Counted from the first letter of the stretch, positions 17,823-28,140 are shown. The stretch: 64,000 nt of DNA from Mucilaginibacter xinganensis (GCA_026225055.1 JAMFSA010000076.1:1-64000), one strand, 5' to 3'. Numbers and translations: made by a program. Notes: generated by a model from the letters alone, not told the origin.

Positions 17823-20585
17823 TCATGAATTTTGTTTTCGCTTAAATTCGCTTGGGGTACAGTTATAAGTTGCTTTAAAAACAGTTGAAAAGTAATTAGG
17901 GCTCGCAAAACCTACCATATAGGTTATTTCCGCTATGGAGTAGTTTTCGTTTAGCAACAGGTATTTGGCTTTTTTTAGTCGGCGGTTTAAAATATAATCG
18001 GTAATACTGCAGCCAAGCAATGCTTTAACCTTACGGTAAAGTTGTACTCTGGAAATACCTATTGATTTGCATATATCGTCAACATTAAAATTCTCATTCC
18101 CGAGGTTCTGTTCCACAATGCCCGAAAAATCACTCATGAATTTTTTATCCAGGCTTTTTGAAACAGGTATTTTCCCTGGACTAACATCGCTAATGAAATG
18201 TTCCTTTAATATCACCCGGTTCTTTATCAGGTTTTTAATGGTAGCCAGCAGGTAATCATAATTAAACGGCTTGGTAATGTAGGCATCGGCCATGCTGTGG
18301 ATACCATCAATTTGCTGTTCCTGGCTGCTTTGTGCTGTTAAGAGTATGATTGGTACGTGCGAGGTCCGGAGATCTGTTTTAAGGGTTTCAGCAATGTTTT
18401 TACCGGAAATACCGGGCATCACCACATCCGAAATGATGAGGTCAGGCACCCGTTCAAAGGCTTCAGTTAAACCGCAGCTGCCATTTTCGGCTGTAAATAT
18501 TTCAAAAGTATCACCCAACTTTTCACTCAGGTAATAAAGCAGGTCGGTATTATCCTCAATAATTAATATAGATTGTTCCTTTGGCAGGCTAAATACCGAC
18601 TTATCATTAGGCGGGGTAGCCTCATCCAGATCGGCAGTGTAAAATATGGCGTTGTTTTCTGCGGGAACATGCTTTATATCTGTTGTATTCGTTGTTGCGA
18701 ACTCTGGCTTGCTTAATGGCAAAGTGATGGTAAATGTAGTACCCTGCCACTTTTTGCTACTCACCTCAATAGTGCCCTGATGTAATAAAATAATCTCTTT
18801 TGATAAAGATAATCCCAGCCCTGACCCTTTGGAAGTGCCGGTATTCACCTGGTAAAACTGTTCAAATACATGTGCCAGTTCATCCGGCTCCATGCCGATG
18901 CCGCTATCGGTAATATTTATTTTTAAGGTGTTGTGCTCATCTTTTGAGAATAGTACTTGTATCTTCCCGTTGTTTGGCGTAAATTTTAATGAGTTTGATA
19001 TCAGATTATAAAACACCTTATCCAGCATATTCACATCAAACCAAGCGGTAATACTGGTTTCACTTGTGTGCAGACTAAGGTTTATATTCCGTGTCTGCGC
19101 ATTCTGCTGAAAGCTATCCAGGATATCCCGTACAAAGTCAACAATATTATTGGCAGTTGCATTAATTTGTTGTTTGTCATATTCAATTTTACGGTAGTCT
19201 ATCAGCTGATTAACCAGCCTCAGCAACCTGAATACATTTTTATGCATTAGCTTTAAACTTTTACCAGCTACGATGTTGAGCTTCTCATTCCGCATCATGT
19301 CCTCAACCGGCGATAAAATAAGCGTTAGCGGCGTACGAAACTCATGCGATATATTGGTGAAAAAGTTAAGCTTGGCCTCTGTAGCCGCCTCTGCCAGCGC
19401 CGACATTTCTATCAACTGGTTCCGCTGCGATAATATCTCCGTATTCTTGGCTTCAAGGCTTTTGTTGATCTTCCTGTTTTCCATCAGCGAATAAAATGCC
19501 AGCCCCCCAAATACTATGGCCAGCACCAATGTTATTACAATAATGTTAAGTATAATTTGCTGACTGTTATATACCTCCCTCTGCTCCGACAATAAGGCCT
19601 GCTGGCGCTCAATATCTTTCTGCTGACTATTGATCTTGGCCCATTGTAGTTTCATTAACTGCACGTTGGTTGAATCAATAACTACCGATTGCAATATGTT
19701 TTCGCGGGTAAAAGATTCCTTGTTCAGGATCCGGAATGCGGTCATGATGGCTTCTTTGCCACCTGTAGGATATAGTAAGCTGGCATCAATGGTTTTTGAT
19801 GCCACCATTTGTAAGCCGCCGCCATTTCCCGGCAGGGCATCAACACCTATCACTTTTATGTGTTGCTTTATGTTGAGCCTGTTAAGCACTTCCCTCGATC
19901 CACTGGCCATTACATCATTATGGGCGAAGACCGCGTTTATATTGCTTAGGTTGTCTTTTAACTTTAATAACTGTGTTTCAGTATTGGCTTTTAGCCAGTC
20001 GCCGTAAACCTGTTCAGTAATATGTATACCAGTATATTTTTTAAGGCCATCATCAAAACCGCGTTGCCGTTCAATAGCGGGCGATGAGCCGGGCAGGCCC
20101 ATTACTTCAAGCAAATTGCCTTTGCCCTTGAGCAGGCTACCCATATATTCGCCTGCCATTTTACCTATCTGGTAATTATCAGCCCCAACATAAGCTGTAT
20201 ATTGTTCTGATGAGGTTTTGCGGTCGATAACTATTACCGGGATACCTTTATTATAGGTTTGCTCAACAATATCAGTAAGTGGTTTTGCCTCATTAGGCGA
20301 GATGATTAGTATATCGATCCCTTTATTTATCATTTGTTTTACCTGCTCAACCTGTTTGTCGCTGTTACCATCAGCATCAGCATAAATAAATTTGGCATTT
20401 GGATGCAGCGATAGTTCCATCTTCATCTCGTCCAGCATGGTGCGCCGCCACAGGTCTGATCCTACACACTGCGAAAAACCAATAGTATATTCAGATGTAG
20501 TATTCGTTCTCTTACAGCCGGTAACTATAACTACAGCGAACAGCAGTGCCAATATTTTAGTACACAGGTTACTATTAAAACTCAT
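17823..20585 (-). CDS. Hybrid two-component regulator with periplasmic sugar-binding domain (fructan locus sensor)
   Basis: This 920-residue one-protein signalling system has, in order: lipoprotein-like signal (VIVTGC), type I periplasmic binding domain (about 30-315, ribose-binding-like), membrane span (about 350-372), HisKA with His414 (ISHEFRTPL), ATPase domain (about 520-640, DSGIGMEPDE, GSGLGLSLSKE), receiver with Asp720 (DLIISDVVMPG) and AraC-type helix-turn-helix pair (about 820-918). The architecture matches the Bacteroides thetaiotaomicron fructan sensor BT1754, which binds fructose. The GH32, kinase and porter genes opposite support the same ligand. It should activate those genes from sites in the 332-base divergent region. 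Confidence 0.9.
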   Translation of the reverse strand: MSFNSNLCTKILALLFAVVIVTGCKRTNTTSEYTIGFSQCVGSDLWRRTMLDEMKMELSLHPNAKFIYADADGNSDKQVEQVKQMINKGIDILIISPNEAKPLTDIVEQTYNKGIPVIVIDRKTSSEQYTAYVGADNYQIGKMAGEYMGSLLKGKGNLLEVMGLPGSSPAIERQRGFDDGLKKYTGIHITEQVYGDWLKANTETQLLKLKDNLSNINAVFAHNDVMASGSREVLNRLNIKQHIKVIGVDALPGNGGGLQMVASKTIDASLLYPTGGKEAIMTAFRILNKESFTRENILQSVVIDSTNVQLMKLQWAKINSQQKDIERQQALLSEQREVYNSQQIILNIIVITLVLAIVFGGLAFYSLMENRKINKSLEAKNTEILSQRNQLIEMSALAEAATEAKLNFFTNISHEFRTPLTLILSPVEDMMRNEKLNIVAGKSLKLMHKNVFRLLRLVNQLIDYRKIEYDKQQINATANNIVDFVRDILDSFQQNAQTRNINLSLHTSETSITAWFDVNMLDKVFYNLISNSLKFTPNNGKIQVLFSKDEHNTLKINITDSGIGMEPDELAHVFEQFYQVNTGTSKGSGLGLSLSKEIILLHQGTIEVSSKKWQGTTFTITLPLSKPEFATTNTTDIKHVPAENNAIFYTADLDEATPPNDKSVFSLPKEQSILIIEDNTDLLYYLSEKLGDTFEIFTAENGSCGLTEAFERVPDLIISDVVMPGISGKNIAETLKTDLRTSHVPIILLTAQSSQEQQIDGIHSMADAYITKPFNYDYLLATIKNLIKNRVILKEHFISDVSPGKIPVSKSLDKKFMSDFSGIVEQNLGNENFNVDDICKSIGISRVQLYRKVKALLGCSITDYILNRRLKKAKYLLLNENYSIAEITYMVGFASPNYFSTVFKATYNCTPSEFKRKQNS

Positions 20586-20659
20586 CAGGCTTTAATTAAT
20601 AAAATTATCAGGTAATAGCAGGTTATAAAATTGGTGGTTGTTTCCTTAAAGGATACGAT

Positions 20660-20667
20660 CAAAGTTA
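20660..20667 (-). promoter_or_regulatory. -7 box TAACTTTG for the hybrid sensor gene
   Basis: On the minus strand TAACTTTG matches the TAnnTTTG consensus exactly, 75 bases before the start codon. I do not see a well spaced -33 TTG, so support is partial. Confidence 0.4.
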
Positions 20668-20718
20668 TCGATAAAAAGCTGGCTAATGAAAATTTGCAAA
20701 TGATGACAATCACCGCAT

Positions 20719-20756
20719 ATGTAACAAAAGTGAAATAATCATGTAACAAAAATGAA
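20719..20756. promoter_or_regulatory. Pair of 16-bp direct repeats, candidate AraC-type operator
   Basis: atgtaacaaaagtgaa (20719-20734) and atgtaacaaaaatgaa (20741-20756) differ at one base and lie 22 bp apart, about two helical turns. They sit between the sensor and porter genes, about 77 bp upstream of the porter -7 box. Direct repeats at this spacing suit an AraC-family dimer, here the sensor's output domain. Inferred. Confidence 0.55.
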
Positions 20757-20794
20757 CAATTGATTAATCCGAGTGTGATGGTTTGGATTTATTT

Positions 20795-20809
20795 AACTGA
20801 TAATCAGTT
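20795..20809. promoter_or_regulatory. 15-bp palindrome aactgat-a-atcagtt
   Basis: A perfect inverted repeat with a one-base centre overlaps the probable -33 TTG (20808-20810) of the porter operon. A protein bound here would block or reposition RNA polymerase. Confidence 0.4.
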
Positions 20810-20840
20810 GTTTAAATCATTGTTCATTTTTGTACCTTTT
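20808..20840 (+). promoter_or_regulatory. Probable promoter of the fructan operon
   Basis: TTG at 20808-20810 and TACCTTTT at 20833-20840 (one mismatch to TAnnTTTG) are separated by 22 bases. The wide spacing fits a promoter that needs an activator. The porter start is 77 bases downstream. Confidence 0.35.
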
Positions 20841-20917
20841 TGGTCCGAATTTGATAACTCTTGCCCGCCTTATTCCTCAACTTTGGTACCGTAAATCCAA
20901 TTACACCAATTATAATT

Positions 20918-22252
20918 ATGAGAAAACATTCAGTCCTGGCGTGGGCCATGGTTGTTGCCCTTGGCGGCTTTTTATTCGGGTTTGATACCGCGGTAATCTC
21001 CGGGGCCGAAAAATCTATTCAACAATTCTGGCATCTTTCAGCATTTGAACATGGTTTAACCATATCTATCGCGCTAATAGGCACTGTTATCGGGTCATTG
21101 CTTGGCTCGCGGCCATCAGACAGGTTCGGGCGGAAGAATACCTTGTATTTTGTGGCTATAGCTTACCTGCTTTCGTCATTAGGTACTGCTTTGGCTTACC
21201 ATTGGCCGGTATTTCTTATGTTCCGTTTCCTTGGTGGTTTGGGCGTGGGCGCGTCATCAGTTACGGCACCTATATACATTTCCGAAGTTTCACCCGCCGA
21301 CCGCCGGGGCCGCCTGGTAGGACTGTTCCAGTTTAATGTAGTGTTGGGGATACTGATATCCTATCTCTCCAATTACCTCATCAGCCAGGGTGGCGAAGGT
21401 TCGTGGCGCTGGATGCTGGGCGTACAGGCAGTGCCCGCGTTTATATTCTTTTGCCTTATTTACCTGATCCCTGAAAGCCCGCGTTGGCTGATACTTAAAA
21501 AGGGTGATACGACCCGCGCACTCGAGATTTTACGTATCATCAACCCACTAAACTGTGAGCAGGAGTTAGCCTCTATACAGCGGTCCAGTTTAGACAGTAA
21601 GGGCAATAAACATGCTACAGAAAGTCTGTTCTCGGGTAAATATAAAATGCAGGTGATATTAGTTACACTGTTCGCATTCTTTAACCAGGTATCGGGCATT
21701 AATGCTATTATTTATTACGCTCCGCGGATATTTGAAATGGCAGGTCTTGGCGCTCATTCGTCCTTACTGTCAACAGTAGGTATAGGGATGATCAATTTTA
21801 TTTTTACCCTGCTGGGGATAAATATAATTGACAAGGTAGGCAGGCGCATACTGATGCTGGTGGGCTCCGTTGGGCTTATCGTCTCCCTGTTCCTGGTAGC
21901 ATTTACATTTTACTCAGGGCAGCTCAGCGGCTTTGCCATACCCATTTACATGATGATGTTTATCGCCTTCTTCGCGTTTTCGCAGGGCGCTGTTATCTGG
22001 GTGTTTATTTCGGAGATCTTCCCCAACCAGGTACGTGCAAAGGGCCAGACTTTGGGCAGTTCAACACACTGGATCATGGCAGCTATCATCGCATTCAGCT
22101 TTCCTTACCTGGCCGAATCGTTGGGAGGGGCCACCACCTTTTTCTTCTTCGGCTTTATGATGATACTGCAACTGATCTTCGTATGGTTTTTTATGCCTGA
22201 AACCAAAGGGACTTCACTTGAGAATATTGAAACGGAAATTGTACTTCATTAA
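20918..22252 (+). CDS. MFS sugar porter, probably fructose uptake
   Basis: This 444-residue inner-membrane protein has about twelve spans. It carries sugar porter signatures: DRFGRKNT in the loop after the second span, PESPRWL before the central loop, NQVSGINAIIYYAPRIF, DKVGRR and PETKGTS near the C-terminus. I use ATG 20918; an upstream TTG frame adds 19 residues that break the normal sugar porter start. Sugar-proton symport is typical of the family. Position at the head of the operon with a PfkB kinase 12 bases downstream and a GH32 enzyme indicates fructose, or possibly glucose from sucrose. Confidence 0.9.
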   Translation: MRKHSVLAWAMVVALGGFLFGFDTAVISGAEKSIQQFWHLSAFEHGLTISIALIGTVIGSLLGSRPSDRFGRKNTLYFVAIAYLLSSLGTALAYHWPVFLMFRFLGGLGVGASSVTAPIYISEVSPADRRGRLVGLFQFNVVLGILISYLSNYLISQGGEGSWRWMLGVQAVPAFIFFCLIYLIPESPRWLILKKGDTTRALEILRIINPLNCEQELASIQRSSLDSKGNKHATESLFSGKYKMQVILVTLFAFFNQVSGINAIIYYAPRIFEMAGLGAHSSLLSTVGIGMINFIFTLLGINIIDKVGRRILMLVGSVGLIVSLFLVAFTFYSGQLSGFAIPIYMMMFIAFFAFSQGAVIWVFISEIFPNQVRAKGQTLGSSTHWIMAAIIAFSFPYLAESLGGATTFFFFGFMMILQLIFVWFFMPETKGTSLENIETEIVLH

Positions 22253-22264
22253 TATTTACCAATT

Positions 22265-23185
22265 ATGCAAAAAACAGACAATATAGCTACTCCTGCAATT
22301 TGCTATGGCGAGATACTATGGGATGTGTTGCCCGATGGCCCGCAACCCGGTGGCGCGCCCTTAAATGTTGCCTATCACCTCAATAAAATGGGCGTTGCAA
22401 CCAGTATCATCAGCCGGATAGGTAATGATGAGAACGGCAGCGGACTGGAAAGTCTGCTTGATAAATGGGGCATCAAAAAGCATTTGTTACAGCACGATCC
22501 TGAGCATGCTACCAGCCAGGTAATAGCCAAAATGAATAATGGTAACGAAGTATCGTACGAGATCATTAACCCGGTGGCATGGGACTTTATTAATTATCCT
22601 GATGCTATTTCAGACCAGCTTAAACCATCAACCTATTTTGTATATGGTAGTTTGGCTTCGCGAAATGAAACTTCACGGAAAACGCTTTTGGAACTGCTGG
22701 AAAGTGATATGATAAAGGTGCTCGACATTAATATGCGCCCGCCGTACATCGGCAAGGATCTGCTGAACGAATTGCTAAAAAAAGCCAACATCGTGAAATT
22801 TAACCAGGCCGAACTGGAGATGGTACAAATACTTTTCGGCAGTGCTAAGTACAATGAGGCATCGCAGGTGAAATTCATCCAGCAATATTTTAATATACCG
22901 GAGGTGATAGTTACCAAAGGCGAATTTGGCGCATCGTATTACATCAACGATCAATCGTACCACGTATGGGGTAGCGAGGTTAAAGTGGTTGACACCATAG
23001 GCAGCGGCGATGCATTTTTAGCGGCCTTTTTAGCAGGGCATTACCTGTATGAAGAGCCTCAAATAATACTGAAAAATGCTATAGCGATGGGCGGCTTTAT
23101 AGCAAACAGGAAGGGCGGATGCCCCGATTACCAGTTAAGTGAATATGAAAATTTCAGGGAAAAGATATTCAATACCAAATTATAA
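22265..23185 (+). CDS. PfkB family carbohydrate kinase, probable fructokinase
   Basis: This 306-residue cytoplasmic kinase has the N-terminal sugar-binding segment PGGAPLNVAYHLNKMG and the C-terminal PfkB signature DTIGSGDAFLAAFLAG with catalytic base Asp249. The opening CYGEILWDVLPDGPQPGG is typical of bacterial fructokinases. It would make fructose 6-phosphate from fructose and ATP. It is preceded by the porter gene (12 bases) and followed by SusC (28 bases), so all are probably one transcript. Confidence 0.9.
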   Translation: MQKTDNIATPAICYGEILWDVLPDGPQPGGAPLNVAYHLNKMGVATSIISRIGNDENGSGLESLLDKWGIKKHLLQHDPEHATSQVIAKMNNGNEVSYEIINPVAWDFINYPDAISDQLKPSTYFVYGSLASRNETSRKTLLELLESDMIKVLDINMRPPYIGKDLLNELLKKANIVKFNQAELEMVQILFGSAKYNEASQVKFIQQYFNIPEVIVTKGEFGASYYINDQSYHVWGSEVKVVDTIGSGDAFLAAFLAGHYLYEEPQIILKNAIAMGGFIANRKGGCPDYQLSEYENFREKIFNTKL

Positions 23186-23213
23186 ACCAACATCTAAAAA
23201 CCAGTTATAAATC

Positions 23214-26200
23214 ATGAGAAAACTATTACTTTTTTGTTCCATGCTTGTCATGTTAGCAGGCGGAGCTTATGCACAAACCCGGGAAATCAGCGGGGCAGTA
23301 AGCGATAAAGATTCGCAGCCGCTACCGGGCGTTACCGTGGTGGTGCTGGAAACCCAAAAGGCTACTGTAACTGATGCTAACGGTAAATTCAAGATCACGG
23401 CAGCAGTGGGCCAAACCCTTAGATTTTCATACGTAGGAGTTAAGCCAGTTACGGAGAAGGTAACCAATGAAACTACCACTATGCGGATCGTTTTTAAAGA
23501 TAACGCCACCGATTTGAGTGAAGTGGTAGTAACCGGTTATACCGCTGAAAAGAAAAAGGACCTTACCGGCGCGGTTACCGTAGTTAACGTTAGTGATATT
23601 AAAGATGTACCCGAAGGTAACGCCATGAAGGCATTACAAGGCAGGGTGCCGGGACTGACCATATTTTCTGATGGATCGCCAAATGGCGCGGTAACCGTAC
23701 GTTTAAGGGGAACAACAACCTTAAATGATAACGACCCTTTATATGTGATTGACGGTATCCCAACCGAACGCGGATTGCAGGAGATAAACCAGAACGATAT
23801 TGAATCGATCCAGGTGCTGCGCGATGCTTCATCCGAGAGTATCTACGGTTCACGTGCTGCAGCCGGTGTTATCATCGTTACCACAAAAAAAGGTAAGGCA
23901 GGCACACAAAGGATCGATTTTGACGCATCTACTTCCCTGCAATATTACAATAGTAAACTAACACCGCTTAATACCATACAACACGGGCAGGCTTACTGGC
24001 AGGCACAGGTGAATGACGATGAGTTCGGGCTTAATCAGGCCAATCCGATAGATCCATCGGTGAGCAATGGCATTTATACTTACAACTGGAATAAAGATTA
24101 CAACAACCCTGTTTTAAACGGTGTGAATGTTCCTGAGTATATTGATGCTGCCCATACCATGAAAGCGGCAAATACCAACTGGTTTAATGAGATCTCGCAG
24201 ACCTCGCTTTTGCAGAATTATAACTTAACCATATCAAACGGATCAGAACACGGCAACTCCCTGTTTTCTGTTGGCTACTATAATGATAAAGGCATCATTA
24301 AAGAATCGGGCGATACAAAATACAATGCCAGGTACAATTCTAACTATAACTTCTTTAATGGCAGGTTAAAAATAGGCGAAACCCTTTCCGCCACTTATAT
24401 GAAAGATCCTATTTTGCCAACAGGCAGTATAACGCTGCTTTCATTAATTGAAAACCCTATTATCCCGGTTCATACAGTTGATGGCGGCTGGGGCGGCCCG
24501 GTTGCAGGTATGGATGACCGCGATAACCCGGTTAGGCTGATAGAGGATAACAAACAAAACGTGAACGCCTTCGGCAGGGTATTTGGTAACGCTTATATTG
24601 ATGTAGCTATTTTACCAAACCTGCGTTTTAAAACCACCTACGCGGCTGATTTTGCAGGTAACTATTTAAGATCGTTGCAATTGCCTTATGTGGCAGGCTT
24701 CTTGTCAAACCCCGCCAACCAGGTTGGGCAATCAACAGATTATGAGGTAACCGAAACCTGGCAGAACCAGTTAACCTACGATTTGAATTTTGGCAAGAAC
24801 AAATTCAATTTCCTTTTAGGCGAAGAGAATATCAAAGACAAATACCAGAATTTTAATGCCAGCGCACAGGGCTTAGCCTTAAATGATATCAACTACGCTT
24901 ATTTAAGTGCAGGCACAACCAACATAGTAGTAAACGGCGGCGGCAGTGGTGATGCTTTGCAATCCTATTTTGGAAAAGCTACCTATTCTTATGATGACAA
25001 ATACTTAGCATCTGCCACGTTAAGGCGCGATGGTTCGTCAAGATTTGGGCAGGATAACCGTTATGCTTATTTCCCTGCAGGTTCAGTAGGGTGGAGGGTG
25101 AGCCAGGAAGACTTTATAAAAGAAAATGTTCCGGTTATATCCGATTTGAAACTACGTTACGGCTGGGGTCAAACCGGTAACCAGAATATCCCGGGTAGTT
25201 ATCCTACTTATTCGCTTTATCAATCTATATACGGTAATGGGGCAGCTTTTAGCGGAGATAGCGGCAGCGCATATGATTTGAATGGTAAAGGTTCGGGTAC
25301 ACTTCCATCAGGGTTTACTTCTATACAAACAGGTAACCCGCAGTTAAAATGGGAAACCACAACCCAATCAAACTTTGGCCTCGATTTCGGTTTGTTCAAT
25401 AATAAGTTCACCGGTTCATTTGATTACTTTATAAAAAACACCACCAATATTTTAATTGATCCGCCTTACCTGGCAGTTTTGGGCGAAGGTGGCTCGGAGT
25501 ACCTTAATGGTGCATCAATGGAAAACAAAGGTTTTGAAACCCTGCTTTCCTACACTGGCAATATATCGCACGATGTGTCATTTAACGTAACCGGTAACAT
25601 CGCGGCATACCGCAATAAAGTAACCAAACTACCATCTGATGTGTTAACCGGTTATCCAGGTAACGGTACTACTGAAACCATTTTAGGCCGTTCTATCAAC
25701 TCCGAATATGGTTATGTTGTGCAGGGTATCTTCTCTTCACAAGCAGAGGTAACAAATTCAGCCGCGCAGCCGGGGAAAGGCCTGGGCCGGATTCGTTATG
25801 AAGATTTGAACAATGATGGCATAATTGATCAGAATGACCAGAAGTTCCTGGGTACATCCGATCCAAACTTTACTTATGGCTTAAACACTTCTATCGGTTA
25901 CAAAAACTTCAACCTTACATTCTTCTTCCAGGGTGTTGAAGGCGGGCTGGTATATAACTCCTATAAATACTTAACCGACTTTACTTCACTGGCGCCGGGC
26001 TCAAACTGGGGCACAAGAACGCTACAGGCCTGGACACCACAAAACAACAAGTCGACCATCCCGGCGCTTACGCTGATTGATGCCAATAACGAAGGACGTT
26101 ATTCTACCTATTTCCTCGAAAGCGGCTCATACCTAAAACTCAGGAATATACAATTGGCTTACGACCTGAAAAATGCACTTAAGAAAATTAAGATCCAGCG

Positions 26201-26336
26201 TGCTACGGTATACATACAGGCAAGCAACCTGCTGAAATTCAAGAGCGGAAGCTATACAGGTCCCGATCCGGAAAACCCGGGCAACGCGTACCCGATACCG
26301 GTAATAACAACCATAGGTGTTAATTTTTCTTACTAA
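23214..26336 (+). CDS. SusC-type TonB-dependent oligosaccharide transporter (fructan locus)
   Basis: This 1040-residue outer-membrane protein has a signal peptide (residues 1-20, ending AYAQ). A carboxypeptidase-regulatory-like domain (about 24-100, ISGAVSDKDSQPLPGVTVVV) is followed by the SusC signature VVVTGYTAEKKKDLTGAV, the plug with VIDGIPTERG and SIYGSRAAAGVIIVTTKKGK, and a barrel ending in IGVNFSY. SusC proteins import oligosaccharides bound by the partner SusD, powered by TonB. The SusD gene follows directly. Substrate is inferred from the flanking GH32 and fructokinase genes. Confidence 0.95.
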   Translation: MRKLLLFCSMLVMLAGGAYAQTREISGAVSDKDSQPLPGVTVVVLETQKATVTDANGKFKITAAVGQTLRFSYVGVKPVTEKVTNETTTMRIVFKDNATDLSEVVVTGYTAEKKKDLTGAVTVVNVSDIKDVPEGNAMKALQGRVPGLTIFSDGSPNGAVTVRLRGTTTLNDNDPLYVIDGIPTERGLQEINQNDIESIQVLRDASSESIYGSRAAAGVIIVTTKKGKAGTQRIDFDASTSLQYYNSKLTPLNTIQHGQAYWQAQVNDDEFGLNQANPIDPSVSNGIYTYNWNKDYNNPVLNGVNVPEYIDAAHTMKAANTNWFNEISQTSLLQNYNLTISNGSEHGNSLFSVGYYNDKGIIKESGDTKYNARYNSNYNFFNGRLKIGETLSATYMKDPILPTGSITLLSLIENPIIPVHTVDGGWGGPVAGMDDRDNPVRLIEDNKQNVNAFGRVFGNAYIDVAILPNLRFKTTYAADFAGNYLRSLQLPYVAGFLSNPANQVGQSTDYEVTETWQNQLTYDLNFGKNKFNFLLGEENIKDKYQNFNASAQGLALNDINYAYLSAGTTNIVVNGGGSGDALQSYFGKATYSYDDKYLASATLRRDGSSRFGQDNRYAYFPAGSVGWRVSQEDFIKENVPVISDLKLRYGWGQTGNQNIPGSYPTYSLYQSIYGNGAAFSGDSGSAYDLNGKGSGTLPSGFTSIQTGNPQLKWETTTQSNFGLDFGLFNNKFTGSFDYFIKNTTNILIDPPYLAVLGEGGSEYLNGASMENKGFETLLSYTGNISHDVSFNVTGNIAAYRNKVTKLPSDVLTGYPGNGTTETILGRSINSEYGYVVQGIFSSQAEVTNSAAQPGKGLGRIRYEDLNNDGIIDQNDQKFLGTSDPNFTYGLNTSIGYKNFNLTFFFQGVEGGLVYNSYKYLTDFTSLAPGSNWGTRTLQAWTPQNNKSTIPALTLIDANNEGRYSTYFLESGSYLKLRNIQLAYDLKNALKKIKIQRATVYIQASNLLKFKSGSYTGPDPENPGNAYPIPVITTIGVNFSY

Positions 26337-26349
26337 TAAATATAAGCAC

Positions 26350-28077
26350 ATGAAAAATCTTAAATATATAGCAGCACTTATTTTGTGTATAGTGTTTGCA
26401 TCATGCAAAAAGTATCTTGATGAATCGCCGCAGGGTGTGGTTTCATCAGAAGACCTGTCGACCCCGGCTAATACTGATGCCATGGTTACCGCGGCCTATT
26501 CCTATTTGGGCAACGATCATTATACCTATCCGTTCAGCAGCATGTGGGCCTTTGGGAGTATCCGCAGCGGCGATGCCTATAAAGGCGGCGGTGGCTCGGG
26601 CGATGTGGTGGAGTTTAATGAATATGAAACCTTCTCGACCAATGTAATTACCAATGGATCAAGCGACGCGGTTTTTTATCAGCTATATGTGGGTATTGCC
26701 CGTGCCAATACCGCGCTTAGATTAGTGGAGGCACAAACAGATGCAGCTTATCCGCAAAAAACGGAGAGAGAAGCAGAGCTGCGTTTTTTAAGAGGCCATT
26801 TTTATTTTCTCCTGAAGATCTTATTCAACCACATTCCGTGGATAGATGAAAACTTGCAAAAATCAGCTGCCAGCTACGGCGCGGTTTCAAACGTGGCCCT
26901 AACCAGCGACCAGCTATGGACAAACATTGCCAACGATTTTCGTTTTGCTGCCGCGAATTTACCTGCAACACAATCACAGGTTGGCCGTGCCAGCAAAGGT
27001 GCAGCGCAATCATACTTAGCTAAAACACTGTTATACCAGGCCTATACACAGGATGACAAGAACGATGTAACTGGCATCGATCAAACTAAACTGGCTGAAG
27101 TAAATACGCTGTGCGATAGCGTAATCAATTCAGCTCAATACAGCCTTACCCCTGATTTTGCCAATAACTTCCTGCCGCAATATGGAAATTCGTCTGAGTC
27201 GATATTCTCCATCCAGTATTCAAAGAATGACGGTACTCCGCTGGGCAGGCTTGATTATGGGCACTGCCTAAATTACCCTATGAACGTGCAATATGGCTGC
27301 TGCGGTTTCCACGTGCCGAGCAACAACATGGTTAACGCGTTTAAAACCGACGCCAATGGTTTGCCTGAATTTGATACGTTTAATAATACCGACGTAGTAT
27401 CTTCCGACAGTTATTCATCCAATACATTTGACCCTCGACTCGACCATACTGTTGCTATACCGGGCCATCCTTACAAATATCAGACAGCCTTATTGTACGA
27501 TGCATCATGGGCACGTGCGCCACAAAGTTATGGGCCATTGCTGAGCATGAAAGAAACGGTTGCCTATACCGATCCATCTTTTACAAGGTTTCCGCCATTT
27601 ATGTCGAGCTCAAAGGATTGGGAGATCATTCGTTATGCCGATGTATTGTTAATGAAGGCCGAAGCGCTGATAAAAATGGGGCAGGAAACCGCTGCTTTAC
27701 CGCTAATAAACCAAATACGGCAACGGGCCATGAACAGTACGGCCTTATTGGTACAAGCCAATGGTTCGCCCACATCAAATTATAAAATGGATATCTACAA
27801 ACCCGGCGTTAATTGCACCTGGACAAACGATTATGCATGGCAGGCACTGATGTTTGAGCGCAGGTTGGAGTTCTCCATGGAAGGATACAGGTTTTTTGAT
27901 CTGGTACGTTGGGGCATTGCCGATACTTACCTCAATAGTTATTTCGCTGTTGAAACCACACGTACACCGCATTTGGCTGGGGCTCATTTCACCAAAAACA
28001 AGGATGAATATTTACCGATATCATTAAACCAGATAAACTTTAGTAAAGGTTTGTACAAACAGAATCCCGGATGGTAA
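26350..28077 (+). CDS. SusD/RagB family surface glycan-binding lipoprotein (fructan locus)
   Basis: This 575-residue lipoprotein has a signal peptide with lipobox FASC (Cys19), followed by KKYLDESPQGVVS, the usual SusD opening. Helical TPR-like pairs (about 40-330) include ELRFLRGHFYFLLK, and the C-terminal signature RLEFSMEGYRFFDLVRWG is complete. I chose ATG 26350; an upstream in-frame start at 26317 overlaps the SusC gene and would disrupt the lipoprotein signal. It acts as the lid of the SusC transporter at the cell surface. Confidence 0.94.
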   Translation: MKNLKYIAALILCIVFASCKKYLDESPQGVVSSEDLSTPANTDAMVTAAYSYLGNDHYTYPFSSMWAFGSIRSGDAYKGGGGSGDVVEFNEYETFSTNVITNGSSDAVFYQLYVGIARANTALRLVEAQTDAAYPQKTEREAELRFLRGHFYFLLKILFNHIPWIDENLQKSAASYGAVSNVALTSDQLWTNIANDFRFAAANLPATQSQVGRASKGAAQSYLAKTLLYQAYTQDDKNDVTGIDQTKLAEVNTLCDSVINSAQYSLTPDFANNFLPQYGNSSESIFSIQYSKNDGTPLGRLDYGHCLNYPMNVQYGCCGFHVPSNNMVNAFKTDANGLPEFDTFNNTDVVSSDSYSSNTFDPRLDHTVAIPGHPYKYQTALLYDASWARAPQSYGPLLSMKETVAYTDPSFTRFPPFMSSSKDWEIIRYADVLLMKAEALIKMGQETAALPLINQIRQRAMNSTALLVQANGSPTSNYKMDIYKPGVNCTWTNDYAWQALMFERRLEFSMEGYRFFDLVRWGIADTYLNSYFAVETTRTPHLAGAHFTKNKDEYLPISLNQINFSKGLYKQNPGW

Positions 28078-28099
28078 TATTGAATAGATAGTTTGTGTT

Positions 28100-28140
28100 A
28101 ATGAACTGTTCATCATTATTGATGGGCAGTTCATTTATCA
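28100..28140 (+). terminator. Hairpin after SusD gene
   Basis: aatgaactg (28100-28108) pairs with cagttcatt (28127-28135), with an inner tcatca/tgatgg stem and a TTAT loop. The T-tract after it is weak. It may reduce transcription into the fructanase gene or protect the upstream RNA. The following bases to 28259 show no recognisable promoter. Confidence 0.5.

Noticed and set aside
20861..20917. N-terminal extension of the sugar porter from a TTG codon
   Set aside because: The 19 extra residues contain no charge pattern expected before the first span, and ATG 20918 gives a standard porter start.
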